From contig JAJVHX010000011.1 in assembly GCA_022072405.1 (NCBI GenBank), forward strand, positions 186,001-250,000: 64,000 bases of DNA. The letters run 5' to 3'. The notes under the pieces are model-generated. The model was not told the origin of the DNA, did not search any database, and worked only from the letters and a program-made list of their open reading frames with translations. The position numbers and the translations under genes are program-made. The stretch comes from Phycisphaerae bacterium. Lineage in GTDB: Bacteria > Planctomycetota > Phycisphaerae > UBA1845 > CAIVHJ01. Position 1 is the stretch's first letter. Each line of letters starts with the position of its first letter. Below, one piece after another: positions 7,920-15,859 of the stretch.

Positions 7920-9155
7920 TTATTCCCTCCGCAGTGCCATGATCTGTTTCACCGCCTCCCGCACCGCCTCACGACTGGCAAACTCACCATTCAACTGACG
8001 GTAATATAGTCGCGCCAGCAACGGGGCAATGTGCGGGCCGGTTCGCATGCCCATATCGATCAGGTCGTGGCCATTGATGAGGGGTTCGGGGGTTATATCG
8101 GCTGGTTTGATGGCGGCTGCCTGCTGCATCAGCGCCTCGTAGGGATGGGTAGAGTGCTGCATTGCAGTTAAATAGCTCCTCCATATCTTCCATAACATCG
8201 TGGCTCGCGGATGAGACAGCAGCAGCTTCAGATCAGCGAGGGTTTGAATTTCCCCAGCCAGTAAACGGTGTAAATTGTGTATCAGCCAGAGCGCATCCCG
8301 CCGCTGTTGATTGCTGAAACGCAGCTGTCGTGTCGCTAATTCCACTTTTTCCGCCCGCTGATCATGCAGCAATAGCGCCCAGCTGGCAATAAAATCCAGT
8401 TCCTCTGCCGCGGTCTCGAGCAACCGAGCGCGATATCCGGCTTCCGGTATCAATTCGGCAGCTTCGGACCAGAGAAACGTCAACAGACCGGAATCCACCA
8501 ATAACCGCCAGCCGCGGGCCCGTTGCGAGTGATTCAGAATTTTTTCCAGTTCCTCGCGGATGCGTTCGGCACTGATGGTACGAATCTGCGGGGCGGATTC
8601 CCGGATCGCAGCCCAGGTGGCGGGTTCGATCTCAAATTGCAGTCGGGCGGCAAAGCGCACCGCCCGCAACAGTCGCAGATGATCTTCACGGAAGCGCTGG
8701 GGTGGTTCGCCGATGGCCCGGATCAACCGGGCCTGCAGATCAGCCTGGCCGCCGACATAGTCAATCACCTGCTCGCTACGGGGGTCGAAAAACATGCCGT
8801 TAATGGTAAAATCCCGCCGCTGGGCATCTTCCCGGGCCGAAGTAAAATGCACTTCGCGCGGATGCCGGCCATCCTGGTATTCACCGTCGCTACGAAAAGT
8901 GGCCACCTCCACGCTCTGCCCGCCCCGCCGAACAATGGCCACCCCGAAATGGACGCCGACGCGCAGGGCATGCGGATAGATTTCCAGAATCTGGGATGGA
9001 GTAGCGCTGGTGGCGATATCGTAATCCTTGGGTTCCAATCCGCACAGCAGATCGCGTACACAACCGCCCGCAAAGAGCGCCTCATAACCGGCACCGGTCA
9101 GACGGTCAACGATCTGCCGGGCGGCGTCGCGGGTGGTGAGTCGGGTTGGTTTCAT
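7920..9155 (-). CDS. cca: CCA tRNA nucleotidyltransferase / polyA polymerase family
   Basis: Adds or repairs the 3' CCA end of tRNAs (some relatives are poly(A) polymerases or A-adding enzymes). The 411-residue protein begins MKPTRLTTRDAARQ and shows the class II nucleotidyltransferase head: LFAGGCVRDLL followed by KDYDIAT, whose two Asp residues bind metal, then the RRDFTINGMFFD and RFREDHLRLLRAVRFAARL segments that form the nucleotide-binding neck. The ATG at 9155 was chosen over an upstream extension because the extension overlaps rsmD and lacks family similarity. The start overlaps the rsmD stop by 4 bases. The tRNA-Arg of this window lacks an encoded CCA, so such an enzyme would be needed. 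Confidence 0.9.
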   Translation of the reverse strand: MKPTRLTTRDAARQIVDRLTGAGYEALFAGGCVRDLLCGLEPKDYDIATSATPSQILEIYPHALRVGVHFGVAIVRRGGQSVEVATFRSDGEYQDGRHPREVHFTSAREDAQRRDFTINGMFFDPRSEQVIDYVGGQADLQARLIRAIGEPPQRFREDHLRLLRAVRFAARLQFEIEPATWAAIRESAPQIRTISAERIREELEKILNHSQRARGWRLLVDSGLLTFLWSEAAELIPEAGYRARLLETAAEELDFIASWALLLHDQRAEKVELATRQLRFSNQQRRDALWLIHNLHRLLAGEIQTLADLKLLLSHPRATMLWKIWRSYLTAMQHSTHPYEALMQQAAAIKPADITPEPLINGHDLIDMGMRTGPHIAPLLARLYYRQLNGEFASREAVREAVKQIMALRRE

Positions 9156-9754
9156 GGGCGAGTGGCCTGCTGCAGGATGCTGATGGTCATTTCCCCATAA
9201 TGTCGCTGGTCGATGAGTTGCTGATGAGGAAATTCTTCTGCCCCAGCGACACTGCGCAGCGGATGGCGCAACACCAGCAGCGTTTCCGCCTCCAGGGCTG
9301 GGCAACTTGCCAGTGAACTCAGGAGACGCTGAACCCGCGAACCGGCACCGACACGCTGGGCATCACGATAGGGGGGATCAATGAACACCAGGCGAATCGG
9401 CTCAGCCCGGCGGGCCATCAATGCGGGAAACCGCCAGCCGTCATTCATCTTCACTTCGCATTCGTGCTGAGCGCGCAACTTGTCAACATTCTGCATGAGT
9501 ACCTGGGCGGTTTCGCGGTGGCGTTCCACAAAGGTGCAGAAAGCCGCTCCGCGCGACAATGCTTCCAGCCCGAAGGAACCCACGCCGGAGAATAAATCCA
9601 GCACCGCCAGCGGCGGCAGGATCCCCGGACTGGCCAGTCGGGCTCCGAGAATATTGAAGACCGCCTCCTTGACCTGATCCAGCACCGGCCGGGAGTTATC
9701 TCCGGGGGGTGGGAGCAATTTGGAACCTCGCCATTTTCCGGCAATAATACGCAT
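9152..9754 (-). CDS. rsmD: 16S rRNA (guanine966-N2)-methyltransferase RsmD
   Basis: A SAM-dependent methyltransferase acting on G966 of 16S rRNA during small-subunit assembly. The 200-residue protein starts at the ATG at 9754 with MRIIAGKWRGSKL, the family's conserved beginning. SAM-binding motif I is LDLFSGVGSFGLEALSRG, and the catalytic DPPY motif is in FIDPPYRDA. An upstream extension to 9832 has no family similarity and would run into the divergent gene. It forms a two-gene unit with cca through an ATGA overlap. Confidence 0.93.
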   Translation of the reverse strand: MRIIAGKWRGSKLLPPPGDNSRPVLDQVKEAVFNILGARLASPGILPPLAVLDLFSGVGSFGLEALSRGAAFCTFVERHRETAQVLMQNVDKLRAQHECEVKMNDGWRFPALMARRAEPIRLVFIDPPYRDAQRVGAGSRVQRLLSSLASCPALEAETLLVLRHPLRSVAGAEEFPHQQLIDQRHYGEMTISILQQATRP

Positions 9755-9837
9755 GCACACGACCTTTATAGTAATCGGATAACAGCTGCTGTTGAATATC
9801 ATACGCAAGGTTCTTAAGGGCTGTAAAATCATTGGGA

Positions 9838-10620
9838 ATGATTGATATGAGGACGAATCCGGTTCATTATCCCCGAGACGGGCTTCTACGGCTGGCTATT
9901 GGATTACTGCCGGTGCTGACGACGGGCTGTATGCGGGGCTCGCTGGCGACCGATACCGGATGGTCGGCGGACGGACCCTGGTGTATCGAGCGGGTGCAGC
10001 AGGCTCATGTCGGGGAGACCGTCCGCTGTAGTTTTGTTCTGCTGGATACCCATGGCCGGCGGGTGTCGCTGTGGGACGCCGCCGATTATGCAGTGCTGCT
10101 GATGGGCGGAGAACGTTATGAAACCCGCCCCAATATTGACGATCGCTTCGAGTTCGAGATCCCGCTGGGGGAGGTGGCTTCGGGGCAACGAGTGACCTTG
10201 CAGGCGGAGGCCTATCTGCAGCAGGACAAGCGCGATTACATGAAGATCGCTGGACGCTGGCTGCGTACCGAATCGACCAGCGACATACCTGATGACAAAG
10301 TCGCTGACGGCCATCTGCGGCTGGAGATTTATCAATGCCGGATTTGCTATCGATTTGCCGCCCCGTCCCAACCGTTGGATTGGAGCCTGGCCCGGCTGAC
10401 TTTGACGCGGCATGATGGCAGCAGCAGTGATATTTTTGTTCAGAAAGAGGATCGGCCGGGTTTCGTGGTGGTTGGGCCGGATCAAGCCGGTGAACTCGAG
10501 TTGCAATATGAACCGACCATCGAGCAGATAAACCGCACCGGCACGACCTCGGCTGTTCTGGCGGTACATGATCTCCAGGGTCAACTGCATCGGTTCGCCT
10601 GGGACTTCCCGACCCCCTGA
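9838..10620 (+). CDS. Hypothetical lipoprotein
   Basis: A protein of about 260 residues with no family I recognise. The N-terminus has a hydrophobic stretch ending in the lipobox LTTGC, so it is probably a lipoprotein anchored on the periplasmic side. The body is rich in beta-strand-like alternation with mentions of W, R and acidic residues, and looks like one or two beta-sandwich domains. Starts at 9838 and 9847 are both ATG; a TTG at 9832 is possible. It is divergent from rsmD and lies 50 bases before hisS on the same strand, so it may be cotranscribed with hisS, but no functional link is apparent. Confidence 0.7.
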   Translation: MIDMRTNPVHYPRDGLLRLAIGLLPVLTTGCMRGSLATDTGWSADGPWCIERVQQAHVGETVRCSFVLLDTHGRRVSLWDAADYAVLLMGGERYETRPNIDDRFEFEIPLGEVASGQRVTLQAEAYLQQDKRDYMKIAGRWLRTESTSDIPDDKVADGHLRLEIYQCRICYRFAAPSQPLDWSLARLTLTRHDGSSSDIFVQKEDRPGFVVVGPDQAGELELQYEPTIEQINRTGTTSAVLAVHDLQGQLHRFAWDFPTP

Positions 10621-10670
10621 AATCCCGGCAAGAACAGCCCACTGTTCGCTCGACGAAGAAAAGAGGCGAA

Positions 10671-12014
10671 ATGAAGTTTCAGAATGTCAAAGGTACGCGT
10701 GATTTTTATCCGGAGGAGATGGTTCGGCGTAACTGGCTGATGGGTATGTGGCGGAAGATTTCTCGTCGCCATGGTTTTGCCGAATATGACGGGCCGACCT
10801 TTGAATATCTCGAACTCTATACCGCCAAGAGCGGCGACGGAATTGTCTCTGAACTTTTTAACTTTGAAGATCGGGGAGGGCGGCAATTGGCCCTCCGCCC
10901 GGAAATGACCCCGACTTTGGCACGCATGGTGGCGGCCCGCGCCAATGCCCTTCCCAAACCGATCAAATGGTTTGCCGTGCCCAATTTTTTCCGCGCTGAA
11001 CGCCCCCAGCGAGGCCGCTTACGCGAATTCCTGCAGTGGAATGTCGATATTATCGGAGCAGCCGGAGAGGCGGAAACACTGGCAGATGCGGAGTGTATAC
11101 TGGTTGCGGTTGATTTTTTGCGCAGCGCCGGTTTTTCACCCGAGCAGGTGGAAATTCGCATCAGTTCCCGGGCACTCCTGGCGGAATTGCTGAACTGTCT
11201 GGGTGTGGAGAATGAGCGTCACCCAGCCACCTACACCCTCCTGGATAAAAAAGAAAAACAGCCCGATGAAGTCTGGCAGGAGGAACTCCGCCGCAGCGGT
11301 ATTACTCCGGATCAACAGCAGCATTTGACCCAACTGGCTGGTGCCCGGGGCGCGGAAGCCCATCGGGTCATCCAGAATACTTTGAAAACGAGCACTTCAC
11401 CGGATGGCGCTGCCTATGCTCAACTCCAGCAGCTTTTTGTATATCTGCGGGCGCTGGGTGTTGCTGATTATTGTGTCTTCGATCTGGGAGTTGTACGCGG
11501 GTTGGCTTATTACACGGGGGTCGTCTTTGAAGCCTACAGCAAGGGTACGCTGCAGCGGGCCATCTGTGGCGGGGGGCGCTATGCCAACCTGCTCTCCGCT
11601 ATGGGCGGTGGAGCACTCTCCGGGGTAGGGTTCGGCATGGGAGATGTCATCGTGCTGGATCAATTGGCAGAGATGAATCTGCTGCCAGATTCGGCCCTGA
11701 GTTTTGACTGCTACGTTGCCGTTGAAGAGCAAGTGGATACAGTACATTTGCTGAAACTGGTCAGTTTGTTACGGATGAAACTGGGCTTGGCCTGCAACTA
11801 CAGTTATAAATCGACCAGCCTGAAAAAACAGGTCGCTGAAGCCGCCAGCCAGCAGGTGAAGTATCTGCTCATTATGGGCACTCAGCTGCAACTTAAAAAC
11901 ATGCAAAGTGGCCAGCAGCAACTGGTGGCTGAACATTTAGACTGGTCAACGGCTGCTGCGGAAACCGAGCTGTTAAGCCGACTTAAGCAGATGTTAGGTA
12001 ACTCGCCTGACTGA
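10671..12014 (+). CDS. hisS: Histidyl-tRNA synthetase
   Basis: Charges tRNA-His with histidine. The 447-residue class II synthetase starts MKFQNVKGTRDFYPEEM after a GAGG ribosome-binding site. Motif 2 is FRAERPQRGRLREFLQWN and motif 3 is GGALSGVGFGMGDV; the C-terminal anticodon-binding domain begins around residue 340. The histidine-binding motif reads RGLAYYTG where many bacterial enzymes have RGLDYYT; the Asp-to-Ala form occurs in some other lineages and does not by itself suggest inactivity. A weak stem-loop follows the stop. Confidence 0.96.
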   Translation: MKFQNVKGTRDFYPEEMVRRNWLMGMWRKISRRHGFAEYDGPTFEYLELYTAKSGDGIVSELFNFEDRGGRQLALRPEMTPTLARMVAARANALPKPIKWFAVPNFFRAERPQRGRLREFLQWNVDIIGAAGEAETLADAECILVAVDFLRSAGFSPEQVEIRISSRALLAELLNCLGVENERHPATYTLLDKKEKQPDEVWQEELRRSGITPDQQQHLTQLAGARGAEAHRVIQNTLKTSTSPDGAAYAQLQQLFVYLRALGVADYCVFDLGVVRGLAYYTGVVFEAYSKGTLQRAICGGGRYANLLSAMGGGALSGVGFGMGDVIVLDQLAEMNLLPDSALSFDCYVAVEEQVDTVHLLKLVSLLRMKLGLACNYSYKSTSLKKQVAEAASQQVKYLLIMGTQLQLKNMQSGQQQLVAEHLDWSTAAAETELLSRLKQMLGNSPD

Positions 12015-12027
12015 GTGATCGCAACAG

Positions 12028-12047
12028 AGTGACATATACAGGTCACT
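12028..12047 (+). terminator. Weak stem-loop after hisS
   Basis: AGTGAC (12028-12033) pairs with GTCACT (12042-12047) around an 8-base loop, 13 bases after the hisS stop, and is followed by TATTGTTG rather than a clean U-run. It may be a weak terminator. Confidence 0.3.
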
Positions 12048-12174
12048 TATTGTTGTAATACTATGTATTGCCATGAGTTGCGGATAAATGGCTTTCGATG
12101 TATCTGCTAATCACAGGTGAAGTTTTGATGGTTGCGATTGTGAGGAAGCGTTGTGATGTGATATGTAACTGACG

Positions 12175-12672
12175 ATGGCGAGGCGATATATACATTATGA
12201 GGCGGCTTTTGAGGATTATGTGCGTTCGCGCGGCTGGCCTTATGTCGCCGTGGATGAAACCAAGCGGGCCATTTTCTCCGGTTGTCGCGTCAAATCCTTT
12301 GATTTTCTGCTCTATCGTCCCGATGGCCCTCATTGGCTGGTCGACGTGAAGGGGCGAAAATTTCCTTATGATGGTAATGGTGGTCTGCGTCGCTGGGAGA
12401 ATTGGGTGACCCGAGACGATCTGCAGAGTCTGGCTGAGTGGGAGAGGGTCTTTGGGGGCGGGTTCGAATCGGTACTGGTTTTTGCTTATTGGCTGACGCA
12501 GCCGGAAGATGAACATCCGTTCGACCTGCATCATACTTATTCCGGAGCCTGTTATTCCTTTCGATTTGTACGATTGGCTGAGTATCGGGCTCGTTGCGTG
12601 TCGCGCTCCAGTGCCTGGCAGACGGTTACTGTGCCGACGGCGACCTTCCGTGAACTGCAAGGCTGTTTATAA
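12175..12672 (+). CDS. HYExAFE family protein, possible PD-(D/E)xK nuclease fold
   Basis: A 165-residue cytoplasmic protein. The N-terminus contains HYEAAFEDYVRSRG, the signature for which the HYExAFE family is named; to my knowledge it is mostly seen in planctomycetes. Further on, KSFDFLLY and then WLVDVKGRKF place an Asp and a D-V-K on neighbouring strands, as in PD-(D/E)xK nuclease-like folds, so a nucleic-acid-processing role is possible. That is inference from the motif only. No clear ribosome-binding site precedes the ATG. A strong promoter for the next gene lies just downstream, so this gene is probably its own unit. Confidence 0.8.
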   Translation: MARRYIHYEAAFEDYVRSRGWPYVAVDETKRAIFSGCRVKSFDFLLYRPDGPHWLVDVKGRKFPYDGNGGLRRWENWVTRDDLQSLAEWERVFGGGFESVLVFAYWLTQPEDEHPFDLHHTYSGACYSFRFVRLAEYRARCVSRSSAWQTVTVPTATFRELQGCL

Positions 12673-12715
12673 AAAACATTTCACATTTCTTTCTTCTGAC
12701 GTGGTGGTTGTTTTC

Positions 12716-12744
12716 TTGATTATCACCATTTTGCGAATTACTAT
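12716..12744 (+). promoter_or_regulatory. Promoter of the LysM protein gene
   Basis: TTGATT (12716-12721), a 17-base spacer and TACTAT (12739-12744) match a housekeeping promoter well. Transcription would start near 12751, leaving a leader of about 68 bases with an AAGGAAGGA ribosome-binding site at 12804-12812. Confidence 0.55.
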
Positions 12745-12818
12745 TGTTCTGGCAGCGGTCTAGTTTGGCTTGGACAACAAGCAGCTACTCATACTGGGGA
12801 CAGCAAGGAAGGATACTC

Positions 12819-13844
12819 ATGCGCACGGACGTAAAAGTGGGTATTGCCATCGGTGCCATTATTCTGATCGTGGCAGTGTCGTATTATGGTGGCAAAAATG
12901 ATGACCAGATTCCAGTTACCGCCAATGCGAAGAAGCCCGCCGGTCAGACCGAAGTCATCAATGAATTGTTTGGAGAAAGTAATCCTCCTTCGGCTGCCAA
13001 GTCGGCTCGAACCGGTCAACCGGTAGAAGGTGAACTGGCCCAGCGAAGTGGATCACCGGTCGGCTCCAGTAACACCCCTGCAGCCCAGGGTTCATTGCCC
13101 CAGCTCCCCGGTAAACGGTCGGCGAATACCAATGAGGTTCAACAGCCACCGGCGTCCAGCGGTGTGAAACCCTCGGATACGGACCGATCTCCATTGGAGA
13201 CGATTGCGGGTACGACTCAACCGGCGGTAAAGTCTTCGGCAGGAGCCGGCAAACAGCAGCCAGCAGTGAATCCCGCGGTTATACCTGCTCAATCTGCTCC
13301 GGCACGAGAAAATGCTCTACCGAATCGTAAGGGTTCACAGCCAGGCCAGGAGAGCAGCCGCAACACGACATCCGCTCAGCCGCCGGCAACCAGTCAACCC
13401 GCGGCACCCAAACCAAACCCGACACGAACATATAAAATAGCGGCTGGCGACACCCTGGCCGAACTGGCTGAGAAATATTATGGCAGCCAGGCTCAGGTGC
13501 CGTTACTGCTGAATGCCAATCCAGGTCTTGATCCCCGCCGGCTGAAGATCGGGCAGGAAATTCAGATTCCTCCAGCCCCGGCTGCCGTCGGAAAGCAGAT
13601 GACTCCGGCGCCAATAACAACGCCGAAATCTCCCGCTGCAGCTACCGAGCGAACCACGACGCCAGTGAAGACCGATTCTGCCAAGCAATATACGGTGGTT
13701 TCGGGAGATTCCTTGTATAGTATTGCTCAGAAAATGCTGGGCAGTGGACCGCGTTGGAAGGAATTGTATGAGCTGAATCGGACGCTCATCGGATCAGAGC
13801 CTACCAAGCTCAAGGTCGGCCAGGTGTTGAAACTGCCGGAGTAA
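12819..13844 (+). CDS. Membrane-anchored protein with two LysM domains
   Basis: A 341-residue envelope protein likely to bind peptidoglycan. A single N-terminal membrane helix (about residues 8-25) is followed by a long low-complexity linker rich in Pro, Ser, Ala and Gln (about 30-200). Then come two LysM modules: one around residues 205-250 beginning TYKIAAGDTLAELAEKYYG, and one at the C-terminus beginning QYTVVSGDSLYSIAQKMLG. The ATG at 12819 has a very good ribosome-binding site (AAGGAAGGA), so the longer in-frame reading from 12744, which lies inside the promoter, is rejected. The linker would let the LysM domains reach across the periplasm. No catalytic domain is visible. Confidence 0.88.
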   Translation: MRTDVKVGIAIGAIILIVAVSYYGGKNDDQIPVTANAKKPAGQTEVINELFGESNPPSAAKSARTGQPVEGELAQRSGSPVGSSNTPAAQGSLPQLPGKRSANTNEVQQPPASSGVKPSDTDRSPLETIAGTTQPAVKSSAGAGKQQPAVNPAVIPAQSAPARENALPNRKGSQPGQESSRNTTSAQPPATSQPAAPKPNPTRTYKIAAGDTLAELAEKYYGSQAQVPLLLNANPGLDPRRLKIGQEIQIPPAPAAVGKQMTPAPITTPKSPAAATERTTTPVKTDSAKQYTVVSGDSLYSIAQKMLGSGPRWKELYELNRTLIGSEPTKLKVGQVLKLPE

Positions 13845-13866
13845 TCGCGGTTGGAAGGAATATAGA

Positions 13867-14472
13867 TCAGCGACCCAACGCGACCTGACGAAGCAGAGAG
13901 CGAACCTGCTGGCGATTCTGGCCGCTAACACTGCGCAGCGCCATTTCTTCATCAGTATTAAGCAACCCCATATTCCGCGCACTGCTGATCTGTTTTTCTT
14001 CTTCTTTTTTGTTCGGCGTGGTATGGGAGAGTCCGCCGAAGAGGGTGAGCGAGGAAATACTTTCATTTTCCTCGATAGCCAGCATGCGACCCGCCAGGAC
14101 ACTCCATTCCGCCGGTGAAATGGTTCCGGAATTGACCAGTTCGCGTATCTCCAGATATTCCTGGACCAGCGTGGGTGCGATCAGATCGACGCCTCCGAAA
14201 ATCGTCAGGATGTAGGTGGTTCGCTGGCTCTGAGTCCGATGCGAGCCATCGGGATTCCGTCCGGAGAGGTAATTGATCAGCCGGTCGATATCGTTTACGG
14301 GTTGAGTTGCTGTTACCGGCGCTGGCTGGTTGCGGAAATTCTGCAACTCTTCCATGATGCGTTTGGCTAGAGTCGGTTTATAGATATCGATCCCGCCAAA
14401 TATAGTGAGGACGATCTCCCGCCGTCCGCTTAATCTGATTTCAGATCCACTGAATACTGTGACGTGGGCCAT
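13867..14472 (-). CDS. Cytoplasmic protein with three LTIFGG repeats (LiaF-like)
   Basis: A 201-residue soluble protein of unknown function. The core LT(I/L)FGG occurs three times, at residues 22-27, 89-94 and 142-147; the first two are followed by a hydrophobic, Lys/Ala-Pro-Thr-Leu stretch. The repeat resembles the IFGG-type strand motif of LiaF/YvqF-like cell-wall-stress proteins, but no membrane helix or signal peptide is present here. The repeats are spaced by about 67 and 53 residues, suggesting stacked beta units joined by helices. The gene stands alone, convergent with the LysM gene (22 bases between stops), so it may have a separate promoter at 14532-14560. Confidence 0.65.
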   Translation of the reverse strand: MAHVTVFSGSEIRLSGRREIVLTIFGGIDIYKPTLAKRIMEELQNFRNQPAPVTATQPVNDIDRLINYLSGRNPDGSHRTQSQRTTYILTIFGGVDLIAPTLVQEYLEIRELVNSGTISPAEWSVLAGRMLAIEENESISSLTLFGGLSHTTPNKKEEEKQISSARNMGLLNTDEEMALRSVSGQNRQQVRSLLRQVALGR

Positions 14473-14531
14473 AGAACTTGTCCCAATTAATGAAGTTAAT
14501 CCATGGGCGAATTCGTTACCGTAGTGGTAAT

Positions 14532-14560
14532 ATTTTTATGACCAACCACCGTACTATCAA
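14532..14560 (-). promoter_or_regulatory. Possible promoter for the IFGG-repeat gene
   Basis: On the minus strand TTGATA (14560-14555) is followed after 17 bases by AAAAAT (14537-14532), or after 16 bases by TAAAAA. The predicted start lies about 50 bases before the gene start at 14472. Confidence 0.35.
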
Positions 14561-14614
14561 GATTATTCAAGAACCGAGCTGTACCAATCCCCAATTCCAG
14601 CAGATGTCTCGCTG

Positions 14615-14654
14615 AAAAAATAATATAATCGCAGGTACTGCAATAGGTTATATT
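14615..14654 (-). terminator. Terminator-like hairpin after ilvC
   Basis: On the minus strand AATATAA (14654-14648) can pair with TTATATT (14628-14622), enclosing a small inner GCAG/CTGC stem, and a run of six U follows (14620-14615). It begins 8 bases after the ilvC stop. The outer stem is AT-rich, so strength is uncertain. Confidence 0.4.
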
Positions 14655-14661
14655 GTACTAT

Positions 14662-15636
14662 CTAAACGGGTGGGGCCAGGGATTGGTGCGTCTGCTCGAT
14701 GGGATGTTGCCGTCGCTGCTGGAGCCTGGATTGCGTCAGCGGCAGGTCTGCACTTTGTTCCGCCAGCCAGTTACGGGCAAAAACTCCCGTTCGGATCTCC
14801 TCTAAAATCTGACGCATCACTGGCCGGATCGCCTCGGCGATTCGCGGGCTGCAGCTGAGATCGCCGAATCGTGCGGTGTCGCTGATCCGTTGGCTCATCG
14901 CGGCCAGGCCATGCTGATGGATCAGATCAACGACGAATTTCACTTCATGCACACATTCATAATAGGCCTGTACCGGAGAGTACCCTGCTTCAGTCAATAG
15001 CTCATAAGCAGTGTACATCAGTGCGGTCACGCCGCCCACTACAGCGACCTGTTCACCGAAGAGATCGGTTTCGGTTTCTGCGGCGAAGGTAGTCGTCCAG
15101 GCGGTGGCGCGGTCAGCACCGATTCCCGCCGCCCAGGCTGAGGCAAGAAGCCAAGCCTGACTGCTGGCATCCTGATGCACTGCGACCAGACAGGCTAAAC
15201 CACCGCCAGCGACAAATTGTTCGCGCAACTGTGCACCTGGTCCCTTGGGAGCGACCATGATCACATCGCAATAATCAGGTGGCGTGATGGTGCGGTAATG
15301 GATATTAAAGCCATGAATAAAACCCAGCACCTGTCCCGGCCGGAGTAGATCAGCCAGATCGCGAAACACTTCCGGGGCGGATTGATCAGAAAAGGCCATG
15401 ATCAGTACGTCGGCCTGGGTGGCGGCTTCTGATGGTGAGAGTGGAGCAAAACCGTCCTGTTGTGCCTGTATAAAGCCCCGCCCGCCGGGGCGCTGCCCGA
15501 TAATGACACGCAATCCTCGGTCACGCAGGTTCAGTGCATGGGCCCGACCCTGATTACCATAACCCAGTACGGCGATGGTCTTCGATCGCAGCGGTTCGAA
15601 AGTCAGTTCCGCCGGGGTGAGGCGTCGGGTTTCCAT
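14662..15636 (-). CDS. ilvC: Ketol-acid reductoisomerase (class I)
   Basis: Catalyses the Mg- and NADPH-dependent rearrangement and reduction step of valine, leucine and isoleucine synthesis. The 324-residue length fits class I. Metal-binding acidic residues are present in AETETDLFGEQ and YYECVHEVKFVVDL, and ISDTARFGD holds the substrate-contact Ser. The cofactor loop reads GYGNQGRAHALNL, with Arg where most bacterial class I enzymes have His, a variant known from some archaeal and other lineages; PKGPGAQLR likewise lacks the usual His. No ilvB, ilvN or leu genes lie beside it. A GGAGCAGGA ribosome-binding region precedes the ATG at 15636. Confidence 0.92.
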   Translation of the reverse strand: METRRLTPAELTFEPLRSKTIAVLGYGNQGRAHALNLRDRGLRVIIGQRPGGRGFIQAQQDGFAPLSPSEAATQADVLIMAFSDQSAPEVFRDLADLLRPGQVLGFIHGFNIHYRTITPPDYCDVIMVAPKGPGAQLREQFVAGGGLACLVAVHQDASSQAWLLASAWAAGIGADRATAWTTTFAAETETDLFGEQVAVVGGVTALMYTAYELLTEAGYSPVQAYYECVHEVKFVVDLIHQHGLAAMSQRISDTARFGDLSCSPRIAEAIRPVMRQILEEIRTGVFARNWLAEQSADLPLTQSRLQQRRQHPIEQTHQSLAPPV

Positions 15637-15738
15637 AGTCCTGCTCCGATTGTGTCAGCGGTCTCATCGGTCGGGAAATTCGGTACGGGTATCGTTTCAC
15701 CGAGCCGCGACCGTAAGGAGCGGTCTTCAACAGGGTGG

Positions 15739-15771
15739 GTTTGAATTTGGGTTCAAACGATACCAGTATCG
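15739..15771 (+). promoter_or_regulatory. Tandem hairpins in the mgtE leader
   Basis: GTTTGAA (15739-15745) pairs perfectly with TTCAAAC (15752-15758), and immediately afterwards CGATA (15758-15762) pairs with TATCG (15767-15771). The pair lies about 90-120 bases before the mgtE start. A structured 5' leader before a magnesium channel gene could be regulatory. I could not match it to the M-box riboswitch by eye. Confidence 0.35.
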
Positions 15772-15859
15772 GAAATTCTATCTCCGACAGCCTATGCTAC
15801 CGGTTGCAATTGAGCAACTCGCCTGCATAATTACCCTGGATGCGGGAAGGAGTTTCTCG

